A stretch of 64,000 nt of DNA from Rhynchopus euleeides. Its lineage: Eukaryota; Euglenozoa; Diplonemea; Diplonemida; Diplonemidae. The translations under genes and the position numbers were made by a program. How positions within the stretch are numbered: position 1 is the stretch's first letter; the number at the start of each line of letters is the position of its first letter. The notes below the pieces were generated by a model, which saw only the letters and a program-made list of their open reading frames with translations, searched no databases and was not told the DNA's origin. Shown here piece by piece: positions 32,557-42,930 of this stretch. The stretch spans positions 124,001 to 188,000 of the forward strand of contig OY723265.1 of the NCBI GenBank assembly GCA_963210315.1, in the 5' to 3' direction.

Positions 32557-34709
32557 TTACACGGTGGTCTTATGCAGAAAATGCATATCATTTTGCTAAT
32601 CAAATTTTTGCATATCAAAATTTTCCGATTTACATATGTAAATTTTGGAGTTTACATACCGTATACGTAAATATTTTGGAACGTAAATATTATGGAACGT
32701 AAATATTATGGAACGTAAATATTTTGGAACGCTGGTGGGTTGGCGTTCCAGATTTTTTTCGTTCCATAATATTTACAGGGCTTTCTGCGACTCGGGGACT
32801 TGGACCAGGTGATCGGACGGCATACAGAGTCCCTGACGGGACCTACTCGTGCACTTTTCGTGCGATTCCTGAGGCAAGCCATCCTCACCACTGAGTCCCC
32901 AACTGGCCCTGTAAATATTTTGGAACGTAAATATTATGGAACGGACCGGCCAAAAATGGGCCCGTTCCATAATATTTACGTTCCATAATATTTACGTATA
33001 CGGTATGTAAAATCCGGAGCTTACATATGTAAATCCGGAGGTTGCATATGTACCCCCGAGGCAAAAATGAGCGAACGGGCAGCATGCCGTTCCTCTTTTT
33101 TGCCTCGTGAGAGGTTCCCCCCCCACCAGGCAAGGTGAAAAATGAAGAAACGGGCAGCATGCCGTTCTACATTTTCCCTTGCAAGGCAGGGAGGGCGCCC
33201 CCCATGCCAGACAGCAGCCACCCCTGGAGGGGCAACAACTGACGGGCATGGGGGAACGAGGTGGGTCTGGACCCGACACCGCCACCACACGCGCAGTGCA
33301 CCTTTCGGATACACTGTCGTGAGTGGGGTGTGGGCAGTTCCCCTATCCTGTGAGCTCCTTTCGGACGAAGAGGTGCAGCGGTTATCTGCAACCTTCGTCC
33401 TGGACTTGCCTCGGGGGGAACGCCACGGTTTACCGCGGGTCCCGACGAGGGCACTCAGGCAGGATCTTCACGCCACCCCGCACCGAGGTCCCTTCTCACG
33501 CGGCGTGTCTCCCAGGTTCATGGCGGCGTCATCAGGTCAGGCTTTGTAGTCTCTACACCATCAGTAATAAGGGAAATCCTAAAACCATACATGAAATCTA
33601 CCTTTTGGGCCGCTGGTGTACGAGGCTTGTTCCTCCAATTGAATCATGTTTGCTGTGTCAGGCAATATCAATACAGCCGCTGAAAGAAGTCAAGGTGTTG
33701 TGGATCTGCTGCTCACAGGAAGGATTCAGGGTGGATCACAAGACTGACCACCCTCTTTCCTTTGTCAAGTACCCTGTAAAACATCAGAACACCAAGTATC
33801 TTTCAACACTACATGTTCAAGAGTGGAATCAGTGGAATCGGAAGGGGTCACCTACCACACGGACACAGTTCCCGCGACTAATAAATGCCGAGAGTTCCGG
33901 TGTCCGACCACCTGGTATTACTTGGCTCCATCCACCCAGTCATTACGAGGGGGCGTCCCTTGAAGCCAGTTCCGCAGAACTCAGACCCCCCTTAAAACCA
34001 ATGTCCTGTGTAGACAACTACTTAGCCTGCCTGATGACGACACCAATTCGCTGGGAGAGACGCCGCGGTCCAGGACCCCAATGGGGATGACGTGGCATTG
34101 TTTGACCGAATCGGTTGTGTAAGTGTGTAGCCCCCTCCGCCCTCTGTCCCTCCCCCCAGGGTGGTGTGTGGAGGCGAGAAGCGCAAACAGCAGCAATGCA
34201 GGCATAGCAAAAAGTGGATCCCTGCAGGTAGACCCTCGGGGTACATCCCTATCATCGGGTCACCTGAAATTTCCCAATTTGAAAATCTGCAACAATCAAG
34301 GCAACACGCGATGGGACGGGGCACATGACCTTGCACAGGGGTGGGGGGGGCAGAAGGCAGGGGGTGGGGTTGCGGTTGGGGTAGGTATAGCGTTTGAATA
34401 CTTGAGTTTTGTCTGAATTTCGCACAACAGACGACCCGAACCTCATTTGGCCGATTTTCTCCCCACAACCCCGATTTGGAGGCAACCCTCATTTGCTTGA
34501 TTTTTGGGGTCGCATGAGGGAACTCGGGGCGGAAACTCGAGATTTTCTCACGACTGTCTTCGAAAATGGACAGTTCCAGACCACCAGGACCCGATTTTCG
34601 TCCCAGAAAATTTTGGACTACTATACGGTATGTAAATCGGAAAATTTTGATATGCAAAATTTTGATTAGCAAAATGATATGCATTTTCTGCATAAGACCA
34701 CCGTGTAAA
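32557..34709. mobile_element. Element D: 2.15-kb element with 80-bp inverted ends
   Basis: TTTACACGGTGGTCTTATGC at 32556 and the following bases to about 32640 are repeated inverted at 34630-34709 with very few differences. The right end lies about 90 bp inside the donor end of the methyltransferase intron. The interior contains MITE E and a plus-strand open frame (33323-34090, 255 residues) of unclear meaning, with no recognised motif. Confidence 0.75.
32657..33005. mobile_element. Element E: 350-bp MITE nested in element D
   Basis: Terminal sequence TACCGTATACGTAAATATT at 32657 recurs inverted, ending TACGTATACGGTA at 33005. Inward, both ends repeat the unit GTAAATATTATGGAACG two to four times. 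No coding capacity. It sits in the left subterminal part of element D. Confidence 0.8.
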
Positions 34710-34801
34710 GGGCATATACCCCCCCTACCCCCCCCCCCCCTTTAACAATACACGGGACAACACGGAGGTGGCCCCACGGAAAGGAGAGGAAGGCAACATA
34801 C

Positions 34802-35215
34802 CCGACTCGCCATATGCATGGTGCAGGACCCGATGTTGCCACCAACATCCAGCACATTCAGGTGGGACAGGTTGTACACAGTCCGGACCGCATCGAGGTA
34901 GTCCGGCAGCGGCTTGCAGTCGTCCCACATGCCGTGGTTCCAGAAGTAGTCGGAGATGGCATCGCCACGTGGATGCAGGCACAGATTGAAGGAAGGCACT
35001 GTCAGGCTAACAGCAGCAGGGTACCCATCGGGGCACGGTGGCCCATGCGGCCTGCTCTCGGTAAGGGAGTGCGGGTCGGGGAGGACGAGTGGTTGGAGCC
35101 TGCTGCTGCCTTTGGGGCAGGAGCCGTGCGTCAGCGCGTCATGCAGAGCGGAGGGAAGGAGCATCACGACAGCGCCGACGAGGAAGCCGGTCACAGCGGC
35201 ACGGGTGTTCCCCAT
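34802..35215 (-). CDS. FkbM-family methyltransferase, exon 1 (membrane anchor and SAM motif I)
   Basis: 138 residues ending at a GTATGT donor. Residues about 8-22 (VTGFLVGAVVMLLPSAL) are a single hydrophobic segment after a short basic start, a probable signal anchor placing the enzyme in the ER/Golgi lumen. A Pro-rich stem follows to about residue 65. The catalytic domain starts near residue 70 and includes NVLDVGGNIG at 120-129, the glycine-rich SAM-binding motif I. The next required motif (VFEP) is absent here and is supplied by exon 2, 9.75 kb away. Without splicing the frame ends after 19 further codons of unrelated sequence. Upstream lies a 162-bp sequence shared with the metalloprotease gene. 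Confidence 0.85.
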
Positions 35216-37142
35216 TGCAGGGGAGAGACAACAACAAAAGGGAAGGCCCTGAGGAGACGTGCGGACAGCGGTGTGGAGGGGGGGCGGCGATGGGGTTGCT
35301 TGCCACTGCAGCTACTCCTCAGGAAGGTCGTGGCTCTGGGGAGAGGAAAAGAAGAAGGGTGCGGCTGCTGGTGACGAGCGAGGGAGCAGGGGGGCGGGTG
35401 CTTGGGGAGGAAAACCTGAGGATGGTGAGGTGGTGTCGTGCGGTGCAGTGGAGTGGAGTGCAGGCTAGCAGCGAGTTCGAGGTGCGATGTCCACAAAAAA
35501 ATCACATTCCGGTGGGTGGCTGGGGAGGGGAGGTGACATCGTGTCAGCAAGACTATTCATCATTGTGGAAGGCTGGTTCGGGTATGCTGTCGTCTGCCCC
35601 GCCTGCACCGGGGGGGCGGACAACACCTGCTGTGGCTTTGGGCCCATCACCCCGCTCCGCGTTTATATAACAGGATCACCACCCTCTTGCGTTCCAGAAA
35701 AAGTGAAAAACACGGGGTGCAGAAGGGTGTCCATACGTGCGTTGCCAACGGTCTTTTACCGTGACCTGAGACATGTTGGCTCGCTCGCTTGTGGTTGGTT
35801 TGCGGGGTATTGTGAAGAAGGCAAACGTCACACAACAAGGCAACACGGCCCCGCGGTGCATGCAGCAGGCAAGGCGCTGGGCACAAGGGCATGCATGCAC
35901 ATGCACACACACCCTGGGTGCCTGCGGCTTGAAGCGACACGCTGGCGCGGGGCGCGCAAAGACACACACGCCACACATTAGCCTCTGGTTCATGTAACTC
36001 GAGTTACCCTGAAAGCTAGGCTGAACCACAACCCGCAAACGACCCACGCCAGCAACGCGAGCGAAGAGACAGCCGGAGAAGAGACGCGGGGGTAAGGGAA
36101 AGGGCCAGGGTCAGGGAAAAGGGGGAAAGGGAGAGGGAGGGGGAGAGAGGGGGGGAGGGGCTGGGTGCCAGGCACACCTGCGCCTCCCCCCATCCCACCC
36201 CCAGCCTGTAGGTTCATATATATCGGTGCGCAAGCGACAAATCACAGAACGGAAAAGGCAGCCGGCAAGCCGGGAAATTGGCGCAGTTAACAATCAGCAA
36301 ACGGCAAACAGCAACATAAAAACAAATGAATCCCCGTGTGTGTCCGTTGTGTGGTGCGCGACAGATACGCACAACCACAGCGAGGACGGGAAGTGGAACA
36401 AACAAAAAGAAGAAGAAAGCGCGCACCGTGATCGAAACGCACAGCCGCCTCAACAACAGGACCCGGGTACCTGCCTAACAAAAGAAGGTTACACAATGGG
36501 CTCTCTGTCGCCGAACAATATAGAAGAGATTCGGTTGTAAACAAAAGATGCTGCGGAGTTTGGGTTGTAGAGTGGAATGGGAAGGAAACAAAAGGAAGGG
36601 TCGGTGTGGCTTTTTGGAAAATGCGTGCATATGATGCGTGATGCAAGCCACGTCTTGTAACTCTACAGCTGGGTGCCCATTCGCCGTCTCTCTCGAGGCG
36701 GCGTGCAATAAATACCACCGCAGCTGTTTGCCGGTGCGTCGTGTGTGCGGTGCGGGTGTGTGTGTGCCCAGGCGGTGGCTCCAGGGCGGATGCCTTCCAC
36801 ATTTACGAAGGGGGCGATCCCTCCAGAGCGGAAAACAGCCACACCGGAGCAGCCGCCCAGCAGCACACACCTGCCACCTGCTCTCCCTCTCTCCCTGTTC
36901 GGGTGGTCATTTCCGGGCGGCCTCCACCCAACGCCCCCGCCCCACCGCGTCGATCGCGCAGCAACAAGGCTGCCGTCGCAGTGGCAGGTGCAGTGCGGCC
37001 GCAAGTGCCGACAATACCCGCCCCCCGAAGGAAGAAAACACGCAAGGCAAAAACGGAACAGCGGGGGGTGTGGGTTTTCAAATGCAATTCGGGCATGTGG
37101 AGGTGGTGGGATTGTGTGTGCGCGGGGGGCGCCGCGGCCTCC
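35216..37142. other. Intergenic stretch containing the first 162-bp shared block
   Basis: No gene supported. The shared block is at 35410-35571. Otherwise mixed sequence with a G-rich tract near 36105-36160. Confidence 0.5.
35410..35571 (-). repeat. 162-bp block shared upstream of two genes, copy 1
   Basis: Essentially identical to 39855-40016. On the minus strand it contains a T-run (GTGATTTTTTTGTGG) and ends CACCATCCTCAGGTTTTC, a pyrimidine-rich stretch with an AG that could serve as a splice acceptor. It lies 195 bp before the methyltransferase start; copy 2 lies 60 bp before the metalloprotease start, in the same orientation. Confidence 0.8.
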
Positions 37143-39795
37143 TCAGTTGCACAGCAGCTGCATCTGGTCCACGTACACCGGGACCCTCTTGCGCGCGTAG
37201 ATCTGCACACGGTTGATCCCGTCGAAGTCACTCGGCAGCGGCTCCACACCGCCCGCCTGCTTCCCGTCGACCTGGACCTTGTAGGTGCGCCTGTCCCAGT
37301 CGAACGTCACCACGATGTGCTGGAAGGTGCCGCGCTGCACCAGCCCGCTGCGCGACGTCTCCCACCTGGTCCACTTCCGCCCCCCGAGGGTGTTGTGGTA
37401 CACCCGGCCGTTGGCCGCGTGCAGGAGGTTCACCAGCGCACCCTGCGACGAGTGGAGGCGGAAGCTGAGGCGCGCGTCCGACGACTCCACACGTGCGTAC
37501 ACGCTGAAGCGACGCGGCTGCATCGTCGCGAAGGTGAAGTACGACGACGGGCCCGCCTTCCGGATCATCATCGACCCTGCGCCAGAGCGCTTCGTGCGTG
37601 TGCTCCGCTGCACGTGCGACCCCGCCGAGCGCAGGTCCCTGTCGGAGTTGAACCCGAAACCCTTCGATGCGCGGCACTGGCTGCCCCCCGTCGGCGGCGA
37701 CGGCGGCGAAGGCGTCCGGGGGGGTGTAGGTGCCGGCGTGCGGCGCGGGGGCACAGGCGTCGGGCGGGGCGTGGGTGCGGGCGGCGCACGCGTCGGCGCA
37801 GGCGGCGACGGCGGCGAAGGCGTCCGGCGCGGGGGCACAGGCGTCGGACGCGGTGTGGGTGCGGGCGGCGCGCGCGTCGGCGCAGGCGTAGGGCGCGGCG
37901 TGGGTGCGGGCGGCACAGCCGTCGGACGCGGTGTGGGTGCGGGCGGCGCGCGCGTCGGCGCAGGCGGCGACGGGCCGCTGCCCGCCACGCGCACGCTCAC
38001 CGAGCAGGTCGACGCAGGACCGTCCGACCCGGTGAAGGTGGTGCTCAGGGTGTAGGTCTGCCCCGCCATCGCACGCGTCGGGGTGAACTTCACATTGGCG
38101 AAGCCCGTGTCGCGCAGGCTCGCACCGTCGGCCATCGCGAACGTCACCTGCCCCGACGGGGCGGTCGTCCTGCCGTACGACACGCGCATGGACCGCGACG
38201 CGTCGTACACCGCGTTGAAGTCGACCGAGAACGTGTCCGACGGCTCCACCACGTGCGTCGTCTGCGCGTCCACCGACGGCAGGCACCGCGGGGCAGAGAA
38301 TGTTGCGGAGCAGTCGTTGTACATGAACTGGATGGCGGCCACGTCCCCGCTGCTGAGCGCCCTGCGCTGCCCGATCGACTCCGGCGCGATGATGGTCGGC
38401 TGCCGCCCGATGCGGAACCCGTTCGCCCCGTAGTGCATGATGGACCCGTAGTCGTACTTCCCCATGTCACGCCCCCGGGCCCCGCCCGTTCGGCCGGTTG
38501 TTCTCGAAACCGCTGCGGATCTGCGAAAAGTCGACCTCCACGAACTCGTCACGGTCCTTGCGGGACTGTTCGTGTGAGAGACCAAGCGAGTGCCCTTATT
38601 CAACTTTACGTGGCGAGCGGCAAAGGTGACGACCAGTGGGCCCAGCGCCACGCATGCCCAGACACTGAACCCAAACAGTGGCTACACACGATTCCCACAC
38701 ACGGTTGTCTGCGGTGAGGAAAAGAGACACCCTTAGGTCTCTGCAAAAACCTGCCGCTGGTTAGCAACCTGGGGCGCCACCCCCTAAAGTGTGAGGAGAC
38801 CCGGTGGCTCAAGAAGGGTTTCCGGATCCCACGCGGAGTGAGGGTAACTAGCTAGTCTTTACCCATGGGAAGACATTGTGTGTAATGCACTCCTACGTTT
38901 TTCCAACCTTTTCGGACTTTCATCCCGTCCCCCCACGTAGTGCGAGTCCTATACGCGTCCCGAACGTACTAGGGCCACTCCCACCTGTACGTTACACTGT
39001 GTGAAACAGAGACGCAACTGCGGTGGTCTGACCTCCGTCTATGACAGAAGGGAGGCGGGCTACTCCGGCCCGGAAGCCCGCGCAGGGGGTCGCCGTGGAG
39101 GACACAGGACGAGGGGCGCCCGGCCCCCATTGGAGGTCTTGGGATCTCGGTTCTTTGGGCTCAGGGTTCCCCCTTCATGGACCAGGTCACCACCCCGGCT
39201 ATTCCGGCTCCATGCACAAGGCATTTCAGCACCGAGGTAACCACCCCACCGCTGACTCTGTTCACCCCCCGCGCAGTGCAATGCGAGGGGATTAGCAGGG
39301 GCGCCACGTGCAGGCGTCAGGCGGCTTTAACCCCCAGAGACCAAGCGAGTGCCCTATCTCATGCACGGTGTTCCCCGTGCTGCACCCGCTCGCCAGGGAG
39401 ATGGAGTTGACCCCAGAGCTGCGCCGCCCAATGGGCGAGCTGCACCCGCCACCGGCGTAGAACCGCAGGTGCGGCCGCGGACACGACGCCTCGCTGCGGC
39501 ACTTGTTGAAGCGGAAGCACGTCTTCTCCTCCCACTGCCGCACCGCCCCGGAGATGCGCGCATCGTTGGTGTCAATGGACGACGCCACCACGTAGTTCAC
39601 GGGTTCCCCCGGCGGGAACAGCTGCGAGGCGCTTGTCAGTGACGTCGCCCCGAGGGCCTTTCCGTCACGTGACTGCTCCACCTGCACGTCCCCCTCCACC
39701 ACCGCGAAGTCGTAGTCCCAGTCGGGCCGCGCAGCCGCCCCGGCACACAGCCCTGCGGCCGCGACCGCATGCAACCAACACACGCCAGCCCGCAT
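37143..39795 (-). CDS. Astacin-like (M12A) zinc metalloprotease with LamG-like domain, interrupted
   Basis: Starts at 39795 with a signal peptide (WLHAVAAAGLCAGAAA), so secreted. The catalytic domain has HEIGHSLGL at residues 145-153, continued after the insertion as SHEQSRKDRDEF, giving the astacin zinc signature, and the Met-turn YGSIMHYG. Then follow a beta-sandwich-like stretch, a Pro/Thr-rich linker of PTRAPPAPTPRP repeats (DNA tandem repeat 37690-37975), and a C-terminal concanavalin/LamG-like domain (about 160 residues, MMIRKAGPSSYFTF to the end). Two breaks: a 759-bp insertion with 20-bp direct repeats (38577-39355) exactly in the zinc motif, and a one-base shift in a G/C run near 38470-38490 between RSGFENN and DMGKYDYG. 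So it is a pseudogene, a gene with an unconventional intron, or partly an assembly error. Long plus-strand frames here are antisense shadows. Confidence 0.8.
37690..37975 (-). repeat. Tandem repeat encoding the Pro/Thr linker
   Basis: Repeated GGTGTGGGTGCGGGCGGCGC-type units on the plus strand, coding on the minus strand for alternating PTRAPPAPTPRPT and PVPPRRTPSPP. Such linkers separate domains in secreted enzymes. Confidence 0.8.
38577..39355 (-). mobile_element. Insertion in the metalloprotease gene, 20-bp direct repeats
   Basis: AGAGACCAAGCGAGTGCCCT occurs at 38577-38596 and 39336-39355. Removing one copy and the intervening DNA (759 bp) restores the HExxHxxGLxHE reading frame. The insert has no ORF of note and no GT/AG at the repeat boundaries; on the host strand it starts GGGGGTTAAAGCC and ends CGTAAAGTTGAATA. 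A 20-bp target duplication fits target-primed retrotransposition of a SINE-like element, on the host strand with a short A-rich end. An unconventional intron of the euglenozoan kind is the alternative. Confidence 0.7.
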
Positions 39796-39854
39796 CGTGG
39801 GGATATCGAACAAAGAGCAAAAAGAGCAGAACGCACCACACAGGGCTGCTGCAA

Positions 39855-40016
39855 GAAAACCTGAGGATGGTGAGGTGGTGTCGTGCGGTGCAGTGGAGTG
39901 GAGTGCAGGCTAGCAGCGAGTTCGAGGTGCGATGTCCACAAAAAAATCACATTCCGGTGGGTGGCTGGGGAGGGGAGGTGACATCGTGTCAGCAAGACTA
40001 TTCATCATTGTGGAAG
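39855..40016 (-). repeat. 162-bp block shared upstream of two genes, copy 2
   Basis: Matches 35410-35571 without gaps. On the minus strand it stops just before TTGCAGCAG and the metalloprotease start codon. Confidence 0.8.
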
Positions 40017-41879
40017 CCTTAGTTACTCCAGGACGTCGAACCCTATGCCCCGGCTCACTCCCGACACTGACATTACTGATGGATGCGCCACCCAGATGCA
40101 GGCGCCCCTGTGCGGAACGCACTCACCCAACACCTGCTCCCGAAATATAATACTCTAACGAGGCAGACGAGGCAGAACTCCTTCACGATGCAGACTTCCA
40201 TATCCAGTGGTGTGCCTCCGAACTTGACGATGAGTTCCACATGTTTGGTAGTGCACAACGAACTACCGGATATTCCTGAAGCCACTGTCATTCAGGAGGG
40301 CGTCCCCGTCTGCACACAGCGTTCTTCGTTATTACCACGACGTGCACACGCGCTACTCTGCTTCCACAATTTTAGATGCCACCTTGGCTCCTACTGACCG
40401 AACTTCCCCGCTCTCGGGGTCTTCGCTATCTCTTCTAGATGCAAAAGCCTGCAGGCACTCCTCCTGCAGGCCGATTGCCAAGTGGGTGTGGGTGACAGAC
40501 ATCGTTGTGTTGTCGTGTTGTCACCCAACCTTCATTCGGCGCCACAGATTCACTGAGCGGGTGGTAGTTGGCAGGGAAAACTGAACCGGGTGATGTCACA
40601 ACCTCAGAGCAGATTCCTCTGCCAAGCGGGGTGCAACTGGTGGACTGAAAGACTGAAAACCGAGTCGCATATGAAGCAAGACGGATGGGTCTGCAAACTA
40701 CTTTCCTGCAGGTGTCGTGTAAAGGGGGTCACTCGCTGGTCGGCTGTCTTCCGCTTTTTTTCAAATCTACATAATCAGAAAATCGAGGAAGAGTGCACCG
40801 AAACGCACTCTCACCCAAACACAGCAACACCGCCCGCTCACATGCCACAAACACACCAGCTGCCCCACCACCGCGTACATCCAACACCGGGGCATCTCTG
40901 CAAACCCGCGGAGCTGCGCGGTTGGGCCAGAGAAGAACTGACCAAGGATGGCAGTTGCGCCATCAGAACGAACCCGTTCTTTGCACCTTTTTTTGAGAGA
41001 ATTCTTTGTTTGGGAGGGGGGAGGGGGTGGTGGGGGCACTTCTTTCCCCTGCTCAGACGCAGGGGGTGACAAAACGAGAAGGGGCAGGGAAAGGGGTGGC
41101 CAGAAAATTAATAAAAAAACCCCCCCCCTGCGTACAACTTCCCTGCGAATGAGCTGCGGTTTCCACACCCTCGCCCCCCCTCCCCCCTCCCCGCACGGCG
41201 CAAGAGTCAAACGGGGATGACGAGTTACGCGAAACAAATGGCAATATAATGGGGTGATTGAGAACCGAGTTCCGTGTAGGTTCCGTGTGGCTCAAAAACG
41301 GGGGTTCGATTACTCCAATATATGACTAGTGAGGCTCGACGACCGAGTCGTCAAGTCTAGCCTAGCGTAGTCGTCGAGCTAGCGAGTGATACCTCGCGAG
41401 CAAACGGACTAGAAATACGGCTCGCCAGTTCATTCGCCAAACGAAACTCATGCGCCTGCACTCCTCCATCCCCCAACACACGTCCCCGCTCTTCTCTGCA
41501 CCACTGAAAACACACCATAAAGACAGACGTTCGAACCCGAAAAATATACTCAAATGTGGGAGTGGGCGGCTGGGAGGAGAGAGAGTGGGGGGTGGGTGGG
41601 CATGATCCGTTCTTCAAGCTGAAAACAATATTTTTCCAAGAGGCTTCGAGGGGGGATGGGAGGTGTTCGGTAAAAATTTCAGCGTTTTTTTTTCTCGCCT
41701 GCCAGGGTTTAATCTAGGATTCCGGATTTTGGGACTCGGGGGGGGTCTCGCACTTTTGTGGGCCCAAAATTTTTTTTCACCCCAGGTGCAAATTTCTCGG
41801 GCGCGCTTCGCGCGCCCGAGACTACGCGGAGATGGCCACTCGCATACGCTCAAGGACTTGCGGGACAGGCACACGCTAC

Positions 41880-41939
41880 AGGGGGGGTCTGGGGGGCGGA
41901 GCCCCCCAGCCGCCGGAGGCCACGGTAGTGAGCATCTGT
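41880..41939 (+). repeat. GC-palindrome repeat, dispersed copy
   Basis: Same core as at 6165 (GGGGTCTGGGGGGCGGAGCC then CCCCAGCCGCCGGAGG and CCACGGTAGTGAGCATCTG). The flanks CGGGACAGGCACACGCTACA and TTCCTTGCACGTG are also related to the tandem copies. Confidence 0.85.
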
Positions 41940-42724
41940 TCCTTGCACGTGTCAACGACTTGCTGCACGAACTTGACAGCTCTTAGACTCAAGGCGGCTC
42001 TGCACCTGGGCTGAACATGCTCCCCAGCCAGGAGACCCCATTCCTACTGGTCCCCAGGGAAATCCCCCCCCGCCCCCGCTAAAAGTGACCCCCCGGGAGA
42101 CCCCCCCCGGGGGGGGTCCCCCAGGGGGGGCCCAAACTGCGGGGGGGGTCTTTGACCCCCCCCGACCCCCCTTAGATTAGGCCCTGTCGCCTGGACATAG
42201 GAGGGAAAATGCCGCGCCCGCAAAGACCCCCTAGAATTTTTGGAATGTCACTCCCAGTACAGCTGCCCTTTGCTCGCATTTTGCTTGTGATGCGTTGACT
42301 TGGCGCTTCTACCAACCAAATGATCTGGGGAGAGTGTGGCTGTCGTGAGAGTGAAGGCAAAAAAACAAGCAAGCCCCTGGGAGGAGATGGAACAGTGGGG
42401 TGAAAACCTTCGATGCGCACACCGTTGCGTCGCCCCTCCCCTGCAAGGCAAGGCGTCGGTAGGCCAACAACGTCCTTCCACATCGACTCCTCCTTTTGCC
42501 CCGTCAAGGCATGGGATGGCGAGGCGGTGCTGGGTGTGCGCAAGCACGATTCTGAAGAAGAAAATGCCACTATTTTTTTTTGGAAAGACGACGCACGAAA
42601 CCCTCACGGATCCCGGCATGGCATGCTGCTGTGATCTACAGGGGCGAGGGGGGATGTCAGAGTCACTGGTGCGCTGTACAAAGCACCACCACCCGCAGAG
42701 AGGTTGCACACACATACGTGGATG

Positions 42725-42930
42725 TTGCGAGCACACCGAGCGCCAACCTGCTCTGGATGTCATCACCACTGTCACACACACACACGTGAATCTTTTTATA
42801 TTAGTGTAGACACACACCGAGCACTTGCTCTTGATGTGATCTCCACTGTACACGCACACACGCGCGCGCGCGCGTGAATCCTTTTTTAGCAGTACAACGT
42901 GCTCTTGGTGTGATCTCCACACACACACCT
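42725..42930 (+). repeat. Degenerate tandem repeat of about 83 bp
   Basis: About three units of the form CGTGAATC-TTTTT...CACCGAGC..GCTCTTGATGTGATCTCCACTG followed by (CA)n. Single related copies occur near 3062 and 9713. Confidence 0.6.

Larger units (their letters stand above)
25054..34801 (-). other. 9.75-kb transposon-filled intron of the methyltransferase gene
   Basis: The donor (CGG followed by GTATGTTG, GT at 34801-34800) and acceptor (CACTGCAG ending at 25054) are canonical for this window and join two halves of one Rossmann methyltransferase domain without change of frame. The other five mapped introns are about 75-155 bp. This one holds at least five elements with terminal inverted repeats, described separately, several GC-palindrome repeats, and plus-strand open frames opposite to the host gene. 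The window's lower-GC DNA is concentrated here. Confidence 0.8.

Noticed and set aside
33323..34090. 255-residue plus-strand frame in element D
   Set aside because: No recognisable motif; kept only as a note under element D because its coding status cannot be judged.
36741..38717. 658-residue open frame on the plus strand
   Set aside because: Antisense of the metalloprotease; Arg/Pro/His-rich composition typical of a GC-rich shadow, while the minus frame has recognisable domains.
38597..39335. rRNA or tRNA sequence in the metalloprotease insert
   Set aside because: Its look suggested a structured RNA, but no conserved rRNA or tRNA word could be identified.
41225..41420. tRNA-like segment (GGTTCGATTACTCC)
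   Set aside because: The B-box-like word is there, but no acceptor stem or A box in the right place could be drawn.
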